The notes: a model not told the origin generated them from the letters alone. DNA of 55,769 nt from an uncultured Sphingomonas sp. (GCF_937859915.1 NZ_CALMAW010000036.1:1-55769), one strand, 5' to 3'. Numbered from the stretch's first letter, positions 9,583 through 18,243 are shown. Numbers and translations are program-made.

Positions 9583-10520
9583 CGGTGCGCGTGTTCGTCG
9601 ACGGCGGCGCCGGCACCACCGGGATCGAGATCGTCGAGCGGCTAACGGGGCGCGACGATGTGACGTTGCACCTGCTCGCCGACGAGCATCGCAAGGACGC
9701 CAGCGCGCGGGCCGAGGCGTTGGCCGCGTCGGACATCGCGATCCTGTGCCTGCCCGACGACGCCGCACGCGAGGCGGTCGCGCTCGCCGGCGACCTCGCG
9801 ATCCGTTTTATCGATGCGTCGACCGCGCACCGTACCGATCCCGCCTGGACCTATGGGTTCGCCGAACTCGAGCCCGGTCGCCGGGACGCGATCACAGGCG
9901 CGCGCTTCGTCACCAATCCGGGCTGCTACCCCACCGGTTTCCTGGCGCTGGTCCGTCCGCTGGTGCGCGCGGGGCTGCTGCCCGCCGCTACGCCGCTCGC
10001 CACCAACGCGACCTCGGGCTATTCGGGCGGCGGCAAGGCGATGGTCGCGGAATTCGAACGGGGTCCGGCCCCGACCGCCTTCCGCAGCTACGGCCTGTCG
10101 CTCGAGCACAAGCATGTGCCCGAGATGCAGCGCCACGCCGGCCTATCGATTCCGCCGATCTTCGCGCCGGCGGTCGCGAACAGCTATCGCGGCATGCTCG
10201 TCGAGGTGCCGCTGCATATGTCGCAGCTCACCGCGAGCACCTCGGTAGACCAGGTCCATGCCGTGCTTGCCGACGCCTATGCCGGATCCGCGCTGGTGAC
10301 GGTCGCCTCGCTCGCCGACAGCGCCGCGCGCACCGCGCTGACGATCGAGGACGTCGCCGGCACCGATCGGCTTAACCTCTATGTCTTCGCCAACGCGCGG
10401 ACTGGCCATCTCCGGCTCGCTGCGACGCTCGACAATCTTGGCAAGGGCGCGAGCGGGGCGGCGGTGCAGAACCTCAACCTGATGGCGGGGCTGGACGAGA
10501 CACGCGGGCTGCAGCTTTGA
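9579..10520 (+). CDS. argC: N-acetyl-gamma-glutamyl-phosphate reductase
   Basis: 313 residues, matching the shorter type of ArgC. It reduces N-acetylglutamyl phosphate to the semialdehyde in arginine synthesis, using NADPH. The N-terminal FVDGGAGTTGIEI is the nucleotide-binding loop, the catalytic Cys lies in TNPGCYPTGF, and HKHVPEMQRHAG follows. The C-terminal VFANARTGHLRLAATLDNLGKGASGAAVQNLN is characteristic. It overlaps the preceding gene by four bases and the following one by four, so the run is translationally coupled. Confidence 0.94.
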   Translation: MTVRVFVDGGAGTTGIEIVERLTGRDDVTLHLLADEHRKDASARAEALAASDIAILCLPDDAAREAVALAGDLAIRFIDASTAHRTDPAWTYGFAELEPGRRDAITGARFVTNPGCYPTGFLALVRPLVRAGLLPAATPLATNATSGYSGGGKAMVAEFERGPAPTAFRSYGLSLEHKHVPEMQRHAGLSIPPIFAPAVANSYRGMLVEVPLHMSQLTASTSVDQVHAVLADAYAGSALVTVASLADSAARTALTIEDVAGTDRLNLYVFANARTGHLRLAATLDNLGKGASGAAVQNLNLMAGLDETRGLQL

Positions 10521-11122
10521 CCACACGCACGCTATTCGCGACGCGCTTCTACGACGGCGTGATCGCGGACGACGCGCTGATCGCCGAACTCGACGCCGCT
10601 GCACTCGACCTCGCTGCACAGGATCGCGCGGGACGCGGCTGGTGCAAGGCGCACGCCTATCCGGGCTATACCTCCTATGCATCGCTGAACGATCTGCCGG
10701 TGCGCAGCCCGGTGTTCGACGATCTGCGCCGCGTGCTCGACAAGCATGTGCGCCGCTTCGCCGACGAGGCGTTTCTCGATCTCGGCGGGCGCCGGCTCAA
10801 GCTCGACAGCCTGTGGGTCAATGTTCTCAAGGGCAATGCCGGCGGCCATTCGGGGCATATTCATCCGCACAGCGCCGTGTCGGGCACGGTCTATGTCCGC
10901 GTGCCCGAGGGGGCGGCGGGCCTCAAGCTCGAGGATCCGCGGCTGCCGATGATGATGGCCGCTCCGCTGCGCCGCGACGACGCCCCGGAGGATGCGCGCA
11001 GCTTCGTCTATGCGACGCCCAAGGTCGGCAGCGTCTTCCTGTGGGAGAGCTGGCTGCGGCACGAAGTGCCCGCGGGTCGTGCCAAGAGCGAACGGATCAG
11101 CATCAGCTTCAACTATCGGTGA
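10517..11122 (+). CDS. Putative 2OG-Fe(II) oxygenase (TIGR02466-like)
   Basis: 201 residues starting from TTG at 10517, which overlaps the argC stop (TTGA). It resembles the small family of putative 2-oxoglutarate/iron oxygenases: candidate iron ligands lie in HSGHIHPHSAVSGTVYV, a distal His in WLRHEVPAG, and an Arg in ERISISFNYR that would hold 2-oxoglutarate. The substrate is unknown. Coupling to argC suggests a link to arginine or amino-acid metabolism, but that is inference only. Confidence 0.8.
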   Translation: MTTRTLFATRFYDGVIADDALIAELDAAALDLAAQDRAGRGWCKAHAYPGYTSYASLNDLPVRSPVFDDLRRVLDKHVRRFADEAFLDLGGRRLKLDSLWVNVLKGNAGGHSGHIHPHSAVSGTVYVRVPEGAAGLKLEDPRLPMMMAAPLRRDDAPEDARSFVYATPKVGSVFLWESWLRHEVPAGRAKSERISISFNYR

Positions 11123-11254
11123 GGGCGCGCCAAGCCCTCTCCTTCTGGGAGACGGTTGGGTGAGCGTCTCCGACGTCGGATAATGCCACACGCCGACCAC
11201 GCGCCGGCTTCGTTGCTCCCCCTCACCCCCCTTCTGGGGAGAAGGAGAGTGCCC
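11123..11254. repeat. Intergenic repeat DNA between convergent genes
   Basis: This gap lies between the oxygenase gene and mltG, whose 3' ends face each other. It holds C- and G-rich blocks of the dispersed type: CCCTCTCCTTCTGGGAG at the left and CCCCTTCTGGGGAGAAGGAGAG at the right, the latter able to fold as CCCCTTCT/GGAGAAGG. No gene is seen. It probably separates the two transcripts. Confidence 0.45.
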
Positions 11255-12214
11255 CTACATCTCGCCCCTCGCCCGCCGGATCGCGAACCATTTTTGCACA
11301 TTGGCATTATGCTCGGCGAGCGTATCGGCGAAAACATGACCGCCCTGGCCGTTGGCGACGAAGTAGAGCGCCTTGGTCATCGCCGGATGCAGCACCGCAT
11401 GGATCGAGGCGCGCCCCGGATTGCAGATCGGGCCAAGCGGCAGCCCGACCTCGGCATAGGTATTGTAGCCGTTCCTGGCGTGCAGCTCGGACTCGAGGAT
11501 GCGGCGGCCGAGCGGACGCCCCTTGGTGATTGGATAGATCACGGTCGGATCGGCCTGGAGCGGCATGCCGAGCTTGACGCGATTGCCGTAGACGCCCGCC
11601 ACCATCGTGCGCTCGGACGCAATCCCGGTTTCCTTCTCGACGATCGAGGCGAGGATCAACGCCTGTTTCGGGGTCGACACCGCGAGCCCGGTGCCCCGCG
11701 CCACCCATTCGGCGGCGAGCGCGCGGTCCATCGCCTTCTGCATCCGCTGGACGAGCGCCAGCCGCGTCTCGCCGGGCAGATAGGCATAGGAATCCGGCAG
11801 CACCGATCCTTCCGGCGGCACCGCGACCGTACCGGAGAGCGCGGTGGTCGCGATCAGCCGATCGTGGACGATCGCTGACGGCATGCCCTCGGGGATCGTC
11901 ACCAGCCGCAGCGTTGGGCGGCCATGCTGGAGCGTATCGAGGATCGCGGCGGCGCTGGCGTGCGCAGGGACCGCGAACTCGCCCGCGCGGATCGGATCAT
12001 GCGATCCCAGCCGGCCGGCGAGCCCCCGGAACCAGGTCGCGCTGCGGATCGCGTGCGCTTGCGCCAGGATATGCGAGGCGGAGCCGATCGTGGCGCCTTC
12101 GGGAATCCGCACCGTCGTCGGCTGCGCGAGCGGCCCCGGGCCGCGCCACATGAACATCGGCACGCCGATCGCCAGCGCCGCGAGCGCGAGGAGGAGGATC
12201 AGCAGACGCTTCAT
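11255..12214 (-). CDS. mltG: Endolytic murein transglycosylase MltG
   Basis: 319 residues. A single N-terminal membrane segment (LLILLLALAALAIGVPMFMW) anchors it to the inner membrane. A LysM-like subdomain follows, then the YceG catalytic domain with LASIVEKETGIASER holding the catalytic Glu, and ending in GLPLGPICNPGRASIHAVLHP. MltG cuts nascent glycan strands to end their elongation. It is the last gene of the fab cluster on the minus strand; linkage of mltG to fabF and acpP is common in proteobacteria. Confidence 0.95.
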   Translation of the reverse strand: MKRLLILLLALAALAIGVPMFMWRGPGPLAQPTTVRIPEGATIGSASHILAQAHAIRSATWFRGLAGRLGSHDPIRAGEFAVPAHASAAAILDTLQHGRPTLRLVTIPEGMPSAIVHDRLIATTALSGTVAVPPEGSVLPDSYAYLPGETRLALVQRMQKAMDRALAAEWVARGTGLAVSTPKQALILASIVEKETGIASERTMVAGVYGNRVKLGMPLQADPTVIYPITKGRPLGRRILESELHARNGYNTYAEVGLPLGPICNPGRASIHAVLHPAMTKALYFVANGQGGHVFADTLAEHNANVQKWFAIRRARGEM

Positions 12215-12310
12215 CGCGGGTGTCCCACTCCGTCGTTCCCCGGCGAAGGCCGGGGTCCAGGCTCAACGCTTACGACTGGCCCCCGGCCCTCGCCGGGGAA
12301 CAGAAGAATA
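12215..12310. repeat. Short palindromic repeat between fabF and mltG
   Basis: The gap contains GTTCCCCGGCGAAGGCCGGGG and, ~30 bases on, CCCCGGCCCTCGCCGGGGAAC: two GC-rich blocks that are inverted copies of one another. This is a well-known style of dispersed repeat in sphingomonad genomes. It could attenuate transcription between fabF and mltG. Confidence 0.5.
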
Positions 12311-13570
12311 TCAGATCGCGCGCATCACCAGGCTGGCGTTGGTGCCACCGAACCCGAACGAATTGTTGAGCACCGCGGTCACCTTGCGCTTCTTGGCGAC
12401 GTGCGGAACGAGGTCGACACCAAGGCAGCTATCGCTCGGATTGTCGAGGTTGAGCGTCGGCGGGACGATCTGATCGCGGATCGCGAGGATGCAGAAGATC
12501 GATTCGACCGCACCCGCGCCGCCGAGCAGATGCCCGATCGCCGACTTGGTCGACGACATCGACACGGTGTCGAGCGCGTCGCCGAACAGCTTGCGGACCG
12601 CACCGAGTTCGAGCTCGTCGCCGAGCGGGGTCGAGGTGCCGTGCGCGTTGATATAGTCGATATCCTCGGGCTTGAGCCCCGACTTCTTCATCGCCATCTG
12701 CATCGAGCGGAATGCGCCGTCGCCCTCGGGATGCGGCGCGGTGACATGATAGGCGTCGCCCGACAGGCCGTAGCCGATCACTTCGGCATAGATCTTTGCG
12801 CCGCGCGCCTTGGCGTGCTCATATTCCTCGAGCACGATCACGCCCGCACCCTCGCCCATCACGAAGCCGTCGCGATCCTTGTCATAGGGGCGGCTGGCCT
12901 TTTCAGGCGTATCGTTGAACCCGGTCGACAGCGCGCGCGCCTGCGCGAAGCCGGCGACGCCGAGCGGACAGATCGTGGCTTCCGCGCCGCCCGCGAGCAT
13001 GACGTCGGCATCGTCCATCGCGATCATCCGCGCGGCGTCGCCGATCGCATGCGCGCCGGTCGAGCAGGCGGTGACGACCGCATGATTGGGGCCTCGCAGG
13101 CCATATTTGATCGAAACCTGACCCGAAATCAGGTTGATCAGGCGGCCGTGGACGAAATGCGGTGAGACGCGACCAGGGCCCTTGTCGTGGAGCACGATCG
13201 ATTCGCGCTCGATTCCCGGCAGGCCGCCAATGCCCGATCCGATCGACACGCCCGCGCGCCACGATTCTTCGAGCGTCATCTCGGTCAGCCCGGCATCTTC
13301 GAGCGCCTGGCCTGCAGCGTCGATGCCGAAGACGATGAAGGGATCGACCTGGCGCTGGACCTTGTGATCGACGCGCTTGGCGGGATCGAAGCCATATTCA
13401 TGGTCCGGACCCTTCACCTCGCAGGCGATGTGGCACTTCTGGTCACTCGCATCGAAATGCGTGATCTTGGCCGCACCGGACTTGCCGGCGAGCAGATTGG
13501 CCCAGCTCGTCTCGACATCGCCGCCAAGCGGCGTGACGAGACCCAGACCAGTGACGACGACGCGGCGCAT
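12311..13570 (-). CDS. fabF: Beta-ketoacyl-ACP synthase II
   Basis: 419 residues, normal for FabF, which elongates acyl-ACP by condensing it with malonyl-ACP. MRRVVVTGLGLVTPLG is the family N-terminus. The catalytic Cys lies in VTACSTGAHAIG, and the two His in NAHGTSTPLGD and KSAIGHLLGGAGA. The end NSFGFGGTNASLV is typical. An AGGA-type ribosome-binding site precedes the ATG. It follows acpP with a terminator-like hairpin in between, so fabF may be expressed below acpP. Confidence 0.97.
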   Translation of the reverse strand: MRRVVVTGLGLVTPLGGDVETSWANLLAGKSGAAKITHFDASDQKCHIACEVKGPDHEYGFDPAKRVDHKVQRQVDPFIVFGIDAAGQALEDAGLTEMTLEESWRAGVSIGSGIGGLPGIERESIVLHDKGPGRVSPHFVHGRLINLISGQVSIKYGLRGPNHAVVTACSTGAHAIGDAARMIAMDDADVMLAGGAEATICPLGVAGFAQARALSTGFNDTPEKASRPYDKDRDGFVMGEGAGVIVLEEYEHAKARGAKIYAEVIGYGLSGDAYHVTAPHPEGDGAFRSMQMAMKKSGLKPEDIDYINAHGTSTPLGDELELGAVRKLFGDALDTVSMSSTKSAIGHLLGGAGAVESIFCILAIRDQIVPPTLNLDNPSDSCLGVDLVPHVAKKRKVTAVLNNSFGFGGTNASLVMRAI

Positions 13571-13579
13571 ATTCCTCTC

Positions 13580-13619
13580 CCAAAAACAAAACAGGCCCAG
13601 CCCGGTCGGGCTGAGCCTG
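13580..13619 (-). terminator. Hairpin plus U-tract between acpP and fabF
   Basis: Read on the minus strand, a 12-pair stem (CAGGCTCAGCCC / GGGCTGGGCCTG, with one G-U pair) and a GACC loop are followed by TTTTGTTTTTGG. This is the form of an intrinsic terminator, sited after the acpP stop and just before fabF. It could let acpP be made in excess while allowing some read-through to fabF. The stem matches a repeat block common in sphingomonads (GGCTCAGCCCGACC), so a mobile repeat may have been co-opted. Confidence 0.75.
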
Positions 13620-13696
13620 TCGAAGCCCCGTTCCGCCCTTGTCGCCCGGCGAGAAGGGCAACCCCTTCGGCGAGCGCAGGGGCGAACGGCGTGGGC

Positions 13697-13933
13697 TCAG
13701 CTCTTGTGGCTGTCGATGTAGCTGATCGCGTCCTTGACGGTCGTGATCTTCTCGGCGGCGTCGTCGGGGATCTCGACACCGAACTCTTCCTCGAACGCCA
13801 TCACCAGCTCGACGATGTCGAGGCTGTCGGCGCCGAGATCGTCGATGAAGCTCGCGTCCTCGGTGACCTTGTCGGCCTCGACGCCGAGATGCTCGACGAC
13901 GATCTTCTTCACGCGCTCGGCGGTCTCGCTCAT
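13697..13933 (-). CDS. acpP: Acyl carrier protein
   Basis: 78 residues, strongly acidic. The phosphopantetheine attachment Ser is in [13 protein letters not shown]. The start [12 protein letters not shown] at 13933 is the standard ACP N-terminus; an upstream extension in the same frame is not family-like. It carries acyl chains for the Fab enzymes encoded on both sides. Transcription runs fabD-fabG-acpP-fabF. Confidence 0.97.
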   Translation of the reverse strand: MSETAERVKKIVVEHLGVEADKVTEDASFIDDLGADSLDIVELVMAFEEEFGVEIPDDAAEKITTVKDAISYIDSHKS

Positions 13934-14037
13934 GTGCTGCCTTCCCGTTTCATAAGGGGTTTTGTTGCGGGCTTGCCTAGACGCGGCGGCGGAGGCTGGC
14001 AAGAGGCCGCCGCGCCGCCGCGCACGCCATTATCATC

Positions 14038-14778
14038 TCAGATCATCGCCATGCCGCCGTTGACGTGCAACGTCTGGCCGGTGACGTAGCCGGCCTCGCG
14101 GCTAGCGAGATATGCGACCGCGGCGCCGATGTCGGCGCGGGCCCCGAGATCGCCGGCGGGGATTTTGGTGAGGATCGCCGCCTTCTGCGCGTCGCTGAGC
14201 GCATCGGTCATCGCCGAGCGAATGAACCCCGGCGCGACGCAGTTGACGGTGATGCTGCGGCTGGCGAGCTCCTGCGCGAGGCTCTTCGACATGCCGATCA
14301 GCCCGGCCTTGGACGCGGCATAATTGGCCTGTCCCGGATTGCCGGTGACGCCGACCACCGAGGTGATCGACACGATCCGCCCGAAGCGCTGCTTCATCAT
14401 CGGTCGCGCCGCCGCGCGGATCAGTCGGAACGCCGCCTCGAGATTGACCGAGAGCACCTGCGCCCATTCCTCGTCCTTCATCCGCATAATTAGATTGTCG
14501 CGGGTGATTCCGGCATTGTTAACGAGGATATCGAGCCGCCCGCCCAGTGCCTCGACCGCGCGCGGCACGAGCCCGTCGACCTCGGCGGCGTCGGACAGGT
14601 TGCAGGTCAGCGTCACGGGATCATTGGGCAAGCCCGACGCCACCTCCGCGAGCACCGGCTCGCGCGTGCCGGAGAGCGCGACGCGCGCACCCTGTGCAGC
14701 CAGCGCCATGGCGGTTGCCGAGCCCAGCCCACCAGAAGCCCCCGTAACCAACGCGGTCATGCCTGTAAGGTCGAACAT
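14038..14778 (-). CDS. fabG: 3-oxoacyl-ACP reductase
   Basis: 246 residues, a short-chain dehydrogenase that reduces 3-oxoacyl-ACP with NADPH. TGASGGLGSA is the dinucleotide-binding loop, NNAGITRDNL follows, and the catalytic Ser and Tyr-x-x-x-Lys appear in SITSVVGVTGNPGQANYAASKAG. It ends GYVTGQTLHVNGGMAMI as FabG does. ATG at 14778 gives MFDLTGMTALVTG; a GTG one codon earlier is possible. The setting between fabD and acpP confirms the assignment. Confidence 0.96.
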   Translation of the reverse strand: MFDLTGMTALVTGASGGLGSATAMALAAQGARVALSGTREPVLAEVASGLPNDPVTLTCNLSDAAEVDGLVPRAVEALGGRLDILVNNAGITRDNLIMRMKDEEWAQVLSVNLEAAFRLIRAAARPMMKQRFGRIVSITSVVGVTGNPGQANYAASKAGLIGMSKSLAQELASRSITVNCVAPGFIRSAMTDALSDAQKAAILTKIPAGDLGARADIGAAVAYLASREAGYVTGQTLHVNGGMAMI

Positions 14779-14920
14779 CACTTGCTTCCTTCTTGTTCGT
14801 CATCCCCGACTTGATCCGGGATCCATAAACGCGGCCTCGCCCAAGGAAGCGCTGCGGGTATGGATTCCCGCCTTCGCGGGAACGACGGCCTTCCTAAAAT
14901 GCGCGTCGTCACCGACGGCG
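14779..14920. repeat. Dispersed repeat between fabD and fabG
   Basis: The gap contains GTCATCCCCGACTTGATCCGGGATCCA and, ~45 bases on, TGGATTCCCGCCTTCGCGGGAACGACG. These are the two halves of a common dispersed palindromic repeat of sphingomonads (each half starts or ends with the same CATCCCC/GGGAACGACG style). The second half alone can fold as TTCCCGCC-TTC-GCGGGAA. No gene is present. Confidence 0.55.
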
Positions 14921-15850
14921 TCACAAGGTCTTCGCGAACGCCTCGATGTCGCTCATCGTCACCACGCTCGTCGCCGTGGCGTCGGGCGCGATGCGCTTGA
15001 CCATCGGCCCCAGCACCTTGCCGCCGAACTCGACGAACTCGGTCACCCCCGCCGCCGCCATCGCCAGCACGCTCTCGCGCCAGCGCACCGTGCCGGTAAC
15101 CTGATCGACCAGCAGCGTGCGGATCGCCGCGGGATCAGCGACCGGCGCGGCGGTGACGTTGGCGTAGAGCGGCACCAGCGGCGCGCGCAGATCGGCCTTG
15201 GCCAGCGCCTGCTCCATCACGCGCGCGGCCGGCTCCATCAGCGAGCAGTGGAACGGCGCCGAGACCGGCAGGATCATCGCGCGCTTGCCGCCGCGCACCT
15301 TGGCAAGTTCGACCGCGCGCTCGACCGCGGCCTTCGAGCCCGAGATCACCACCTGTCCCGGCGCATTGTCGTTGGCGGCCTCGCACACCTGGTTCTCGGC
15401 GGCATCGGCAGCGATCGCCTGCGCGGCGGCAAAGTCGAGGCCGAGCAATGCCGCCATCGCGCCCTCGCCGACCGGCACCGCCGCCTGCATCGCCTGCCCC
15501 CGCACGCGCAACAGTTTGGCGGTCGCCGCAAGCCCGAGCGCTTCGGCCGCGCAGAGCGCACTATATTCGCCGAGGCTGTGGCCCGCGACATACTCCGCCT
15601 TGTCGGCGAGCCGGATGCCGCCCTCGAGCACGCGCAGCGTCGCCAGCGCATTAGCCATGATCGCGGGCTGGGCATTCTCGGTCAGCAGCAAATCCTCGGG
15701 CGGTCCTTCGACCATCAACCGGAAGAGATTCTGTCCCAGCGCCTCATCGACCTCCTGGAACAGTTCGCGGGCCGCCACGCTGGCAGCGGCAAGCGCCTGG
15801 CCCATGCCGACGGCCTGGCTGCCCTGACCGGGAAAGATGAACGCGCGCAT
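14921..15850 (-). CDS. fabD: Malonyl-CoA:ACP transacylase
   Basis: 309 residues, usual for FabD, which moves malonate from CoA to ACP. MRAFIFPGQGSQAVGMG is the family start. The catalytic Ser lies in VAGHSLGEYSALCAAEAL and the His in APFHCSLMEPA. The start at 15850 follows a strong AAGGAGAGG ribosome-binding site. It is the first gene of the cluster and diverges from the acid phosphatase gene, with ~73 bases between starts. Confidence 0.97.
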   Translation of the reverse strand: MRAFIFPGQGSQAVGMGQALAAASVAARELFQEVDEALGQNLFRLMVEGPPEDLLLTENAQPAIMANALATLRVLEGGIRLADKAEYVAGHSLGEYSALCAAEALGLAATAKLLRVRGQAMQAAVPVGEGAMAALLGLDFAAAQAIAADAAENQVCEAANDNAPGQVVISGSKAAVERAVELAKVRGGKRAMILPVSAPFHCSLMEPAARVMEQALAKADLRAPLVPLYANVTAAPVADPAAIRTLLVDQVTGTVRWRESVLAMAAAGVTEFVEFGGKVLGPMVKRIAPDATATSVVTMSDIEAFAKTL

Positions 15851-15923
15851 GATCCTCTCCTTATAAGCCGGTCGCGATAGAAAGCTGGACGGCCGAGCGC
15901 AAGCCGTGGCACCCAACGTTGCC

Positions 15924-16715
15924 ATGATCCCCCGCCTACCCGCGGCCCGTCCGCTCATCGCCCTCGCGCTCGGCGCGGCCCTGCTCGCCACCGGCCTCGG
16001 CGCCGAAAAACCGCATGGCTACCTTGCCGACGGCGCGTTCGATATTCTCCAGGTGCTGCCGCCCGCCCCGGTCAAGGGCGACGCACGCTACAGGGCGGAC
16101 CGCACGATCTTCAAGCAGACGCGCGCGATGATCGGCACCCCGCGCTACGCGCTCGCGACCGCGGACGCGGTCTACGAGCAGCCCGCGCTGATGGCCGATT
16201 TCTCCTGCGCGGTCGGCGTGGCACTCACGCCGCAGGATGCGCCGCGCACCAAGGCGCTGGTCGATCGCGCGCTGCTCGATACCGAAGGCCAGACGGTGCG
16301 TGCCAAGAATTTCTACAAGCGCAAACGTCCCTTTCTGATCGACAAGGGCGACATTTGCGAACCCAAGCAAGAGCTGGCGAAGAGCTATGACTACCCTTCC
16401 GGCCACACCACGCTGGGGTGGACCTGGGCACTGATCCTCTCCGATCTGCTTCCCGATCGCGCCACACAGATCCTTGCGCGCGGCCGCGCCTATGGCGACA
16501 GTCGCTTCATCTGCGGCGCGCACAATGAAAGCGCGGTCGAGGGCAGCAAGCTGTCCGCTGGCTCGACGATGGCCGTGGTGCGGACGACCGCGCCCTATCA
16601 GGCCGACGCGGCTGGCGCGCGCGCCGAGCTGCGGGCGCTGGCGGCCGACCCGCTGGTCCCGCGGCCGACCGGATGCGACGCGGAAGCCAAGCTGGTCGCG
16701 CAGCGGGTGCTGTAG
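15924..16715 (+). CDS. Class A non-specific acid phosphatase (PAP2)
   Basis: 263 residues. The N-terminal [18 protein letters not shown] is a signal peptide, so it acts in the periplasm. The three phosphatase motifs are all present in order: KRKRPF (K...RP), [10 protein letters not shown] and [16 protein letters not shown], the last being SRxxxGAH. Such enzymes remove phosphate from many monoesters. ATG at 15924 gives the natural signal peptide; a GTG at 15906 is an alternative. Its relation to neighbours is not evident. Confidence 0.9.
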   Translation: MIPRLPAARPLIALALGAALLATGLGAEKPHGYLADGAFDILQVLPPAPVKGDARYRADRTIFKQTRAMIGTPRYALATADAVYEQPALMADFSCAVGVALTPQDAPRTKALVDRALLDTEGQTVRAKNFYKRKRPFLIDKGDICEPKQELAKSYDYPSGHTTLGWTWALILSDLLPDRATQILARGRAYGDSRFICGAHNESAVEGSKLSAGSTMAVVRTTAPYQADAAGARAELRALAADPLVPRPTGCDAEAKLVAQRVL

Positions 16716-16812
16716 CAACATCCCCCCGAGCACGCGCGGGGAGGATGCGCTACCCCCGCTTGCTTTTCCCCGCGTCTTCCGCCATAGGCCCGCGCTTCCG
16801 GACGCGCTCAGC

Positions 16813-16845
16813 GCCCCGGAGCTACTGCAAGACAGCCGGAGGGGC
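16813..16845 (+). promoter_or_regulatory. Possible S6:S18-binding leader hairpin of the rpsF operon
   Basis: 53 bases upstream of rpsF lies a fold: GCCCC (16813-16817) pairs with GGGGC (16841-16845), and an inner CTG(CAAGA)CAG hairpin is set off by an internal loop whose 3' side reads CCGGA. A hairpin with an unpaired CCG element before rpsF is the general form of the autoregulatory leader bound by the S6:S18 pair in many bacteria. The match here is by eye only. Confidence 0.35.
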
Positions 16846-16897
16846 ACCGCGACGGTCGCGGGACGCCAACGATCGGCCAACATGGAAGGACGACCAC

Positions 16898-17338
16898 ATG
16901 GCTCTGTACGAGCATGTGTTTCTCGCGCGTCAGGACCTCGCCCAGGCGCAGGTCGACGCGCTGACCGAAACCGCCACCAAGATCATCGAAGAGTTCGGCG
17001 GACGCATCGTCAAGTCCGAGACCTGGGGCCTGCGCACGCTCGCCTATCGGATCGCCAAGAACCGCAAGGCGCATTATGTGATGCTCGAGATCGACGGCCC
17101 CGCGGCTGCGATCAACGAGCTCGAGCGCCAGATCGCGATCAACGAGGACATCATCCGCTACATGACGGTGCGGACCGAGACTCACGAGGAAGGCCCGTCG
17201 GCGATGATGCGCCGCAACGAGCGCAGCGAACGCGGCGATCGCGGTGGTCGTGGCGACCGCGGTGATCGTGGCGACCGCGGCGACCGCGGCCCCCGTCGCG
17301 ACGACCGTGGCGAGCGCCCCGAGCGCGACGCCGCCTGA
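16898..17338 (+). CDS. rpsF: 30S ribosomal protein S6
   Basis: 146 residues, longer than the usual ~100-130. [18 protein letters not shown] opens the S6 fold, with [23 protein letters not shown] in the middle; S6 pairs with S18 in the 30S platform. After residue ~110 comes a disordered tail of Gly-Asp-Arg repeats ([13 protein letters not shown]) that ends in Glu/Arg/Asp-rich sequence. The start follows a GGAAGGA ribosome-binding site. It leads the rpsF-rpsR-rplI operon. Confidence 0.96.
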   Translation: MALYEHVFLARQDLAQAQVDALTETATKIIEEFGGRIVKSETWGLRTLAYRIAKNRKAHYVMLEIDGPAAAINELERQIAINEDIIRYMTVRTETHEEGPSAMMRRNERSERGDRGGRGDRGDRGDRGDRGPRRDDRGERPERDAA

Positions 17339-17366
17339 GCCCGAACACGAGATTTAGGAACCAACG

Positions 17367-17591
17367 ATGGCCCGTCCATTTTTCCGCCGCCGCAAGAGCT
17401 GCCCCTTTTCCGCCAAGGATGCCCCCCGGATCGACTATAAGGACGTCCGGTTGCTGCAGGGCTTCGTGTCCGAGCGCGGCAAGATCGTCCCCAGCCGTAT
17501 CACGGCGGTATCCGCCAAGAAGCAGCGTGAGCTGGCCCGCGAGATCAAGCGCGCGCGCCATCTCGGCCTGCTCCCCTATGTCGTCAAGTAA
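17367..17591 (+). CDS. rpsR: 30S ribosomal protein S18
   Basis: 74 residues, standard for S18. [20 protein letters not shown] is the family start, and [25 protein letters not shown] carries the RNA-binding core. It sits 28 bases after rpsF and 12 before rplI, so the three genes form one operon. It binds 16S rRNA together with S6. Confidence 0.97.
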   Translation: MARPFFRRRKSCPFSAKDAPRIDYKDVRLLQGFVSERGKIVPSRITAVSAKKQRELAREIKRARHLGLLPYVVK

Positions 17592-17603
17592 GGAGCACAG
17601 ACC

Positions 17604-18206
17604 ATGGAAGTGATCCTGCTCGAGCGCGTCGAGAAGCTCGGCGCCATCGGCGACATCGTCACCGTGAAGAACGGCTATGCCCGTAACTTCCTGCTGCCGA
17701 ACAAGAAGGCGCTGCGCTCCAACGCCGCCAACCGCAAGGTGTTCGAGGCCAATCGCGCCACGATCGAGGCCGATAACGCCAAGCGCCGCGACGTGGCCGT
17801 CACCGAGTCGAAGGACATCGACGGCAAGACGCTGACGCTGATCCGCCAGGCGTCGAACGTCGGCCAGCTCTACGGCTCGGTCTCGGCGCGCGATCTCGCG
17901 GAGCTTCTCGCCGCCGACGGCGCGCACATCACCCGGAGCCAGGTCGTGCTCGACAAGCCGATCAAGTCGATCGGCGTGCACACGGTCCGCGTCGTGCTCC
18001 ACGCCGAGGTCTCGGTGTCGATCAAGGTCAACGTCGCGCGTTCGCCCGAAGAGGCGGATCTGCAGGCGAAGGGCGTCGATGTCATGGCCGAGATGTTCGA
18101 GCGTGACGAAGCCGGCTTCACCGAAGACTATGACCCCAACGCAGAGCCCGGCGCCACCGCCGACGCCCCGCGCGAGGACCGCGAAGAGGAGCAGGCCGAG
18201 GCCTGA
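17604..18206 (+). CDS. rplI: 50S ribosomal protein L9
   Basis: 200 residues, with the N-terminal domain MEVILLERVEKLGAIGDIVTVKNGYARNFLLP, the long connecting helix and the C-terminal RNA-binding domain (GQLYGSVSARDLAELL). It is longer than E. coli L9 (~150) because of a Glu/Asp-rich C-terminal tail that starts around residue 165, as is common in alphaproteobacteria. An intrinsic terminator follows ~40 bases after the stop. Confidence 0.97.
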   Translation: MEVILLERVEKLGAIGDIVTVKNGYARNFLLPNKKALRSNAANRKVFEANRATIEADNAKRRDVAVTESKDIDGKTLTLIRQASNVGQLYGSVSARDLAELLAADGAHITRSQVVLDKPIKSIGVHTVRVVLHAEVSVSIKVNVARSPEEADLQAKGVDVMAEMFERDEAGFTEDYDPNAEPGATADAPREDREEEQAEA

Positions 18207-18243
18207 TCTTCTATCGCTTGAGACTCGGGTGACCGGGACAGAA

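Noticed and set aside
16213-17338. Possible CRISPR or tandem array, prompted by repeated GGCGATCGCGG units in rpsF
   Set aside because: The repeats are in-frame GDR codons of S6, with no spacers.
17182-17379. Ser/Pro/Arg repeat protein opposite the rpsF tail
   Set aside because: It is the antisense of the GDR codon repeat in rpsF.
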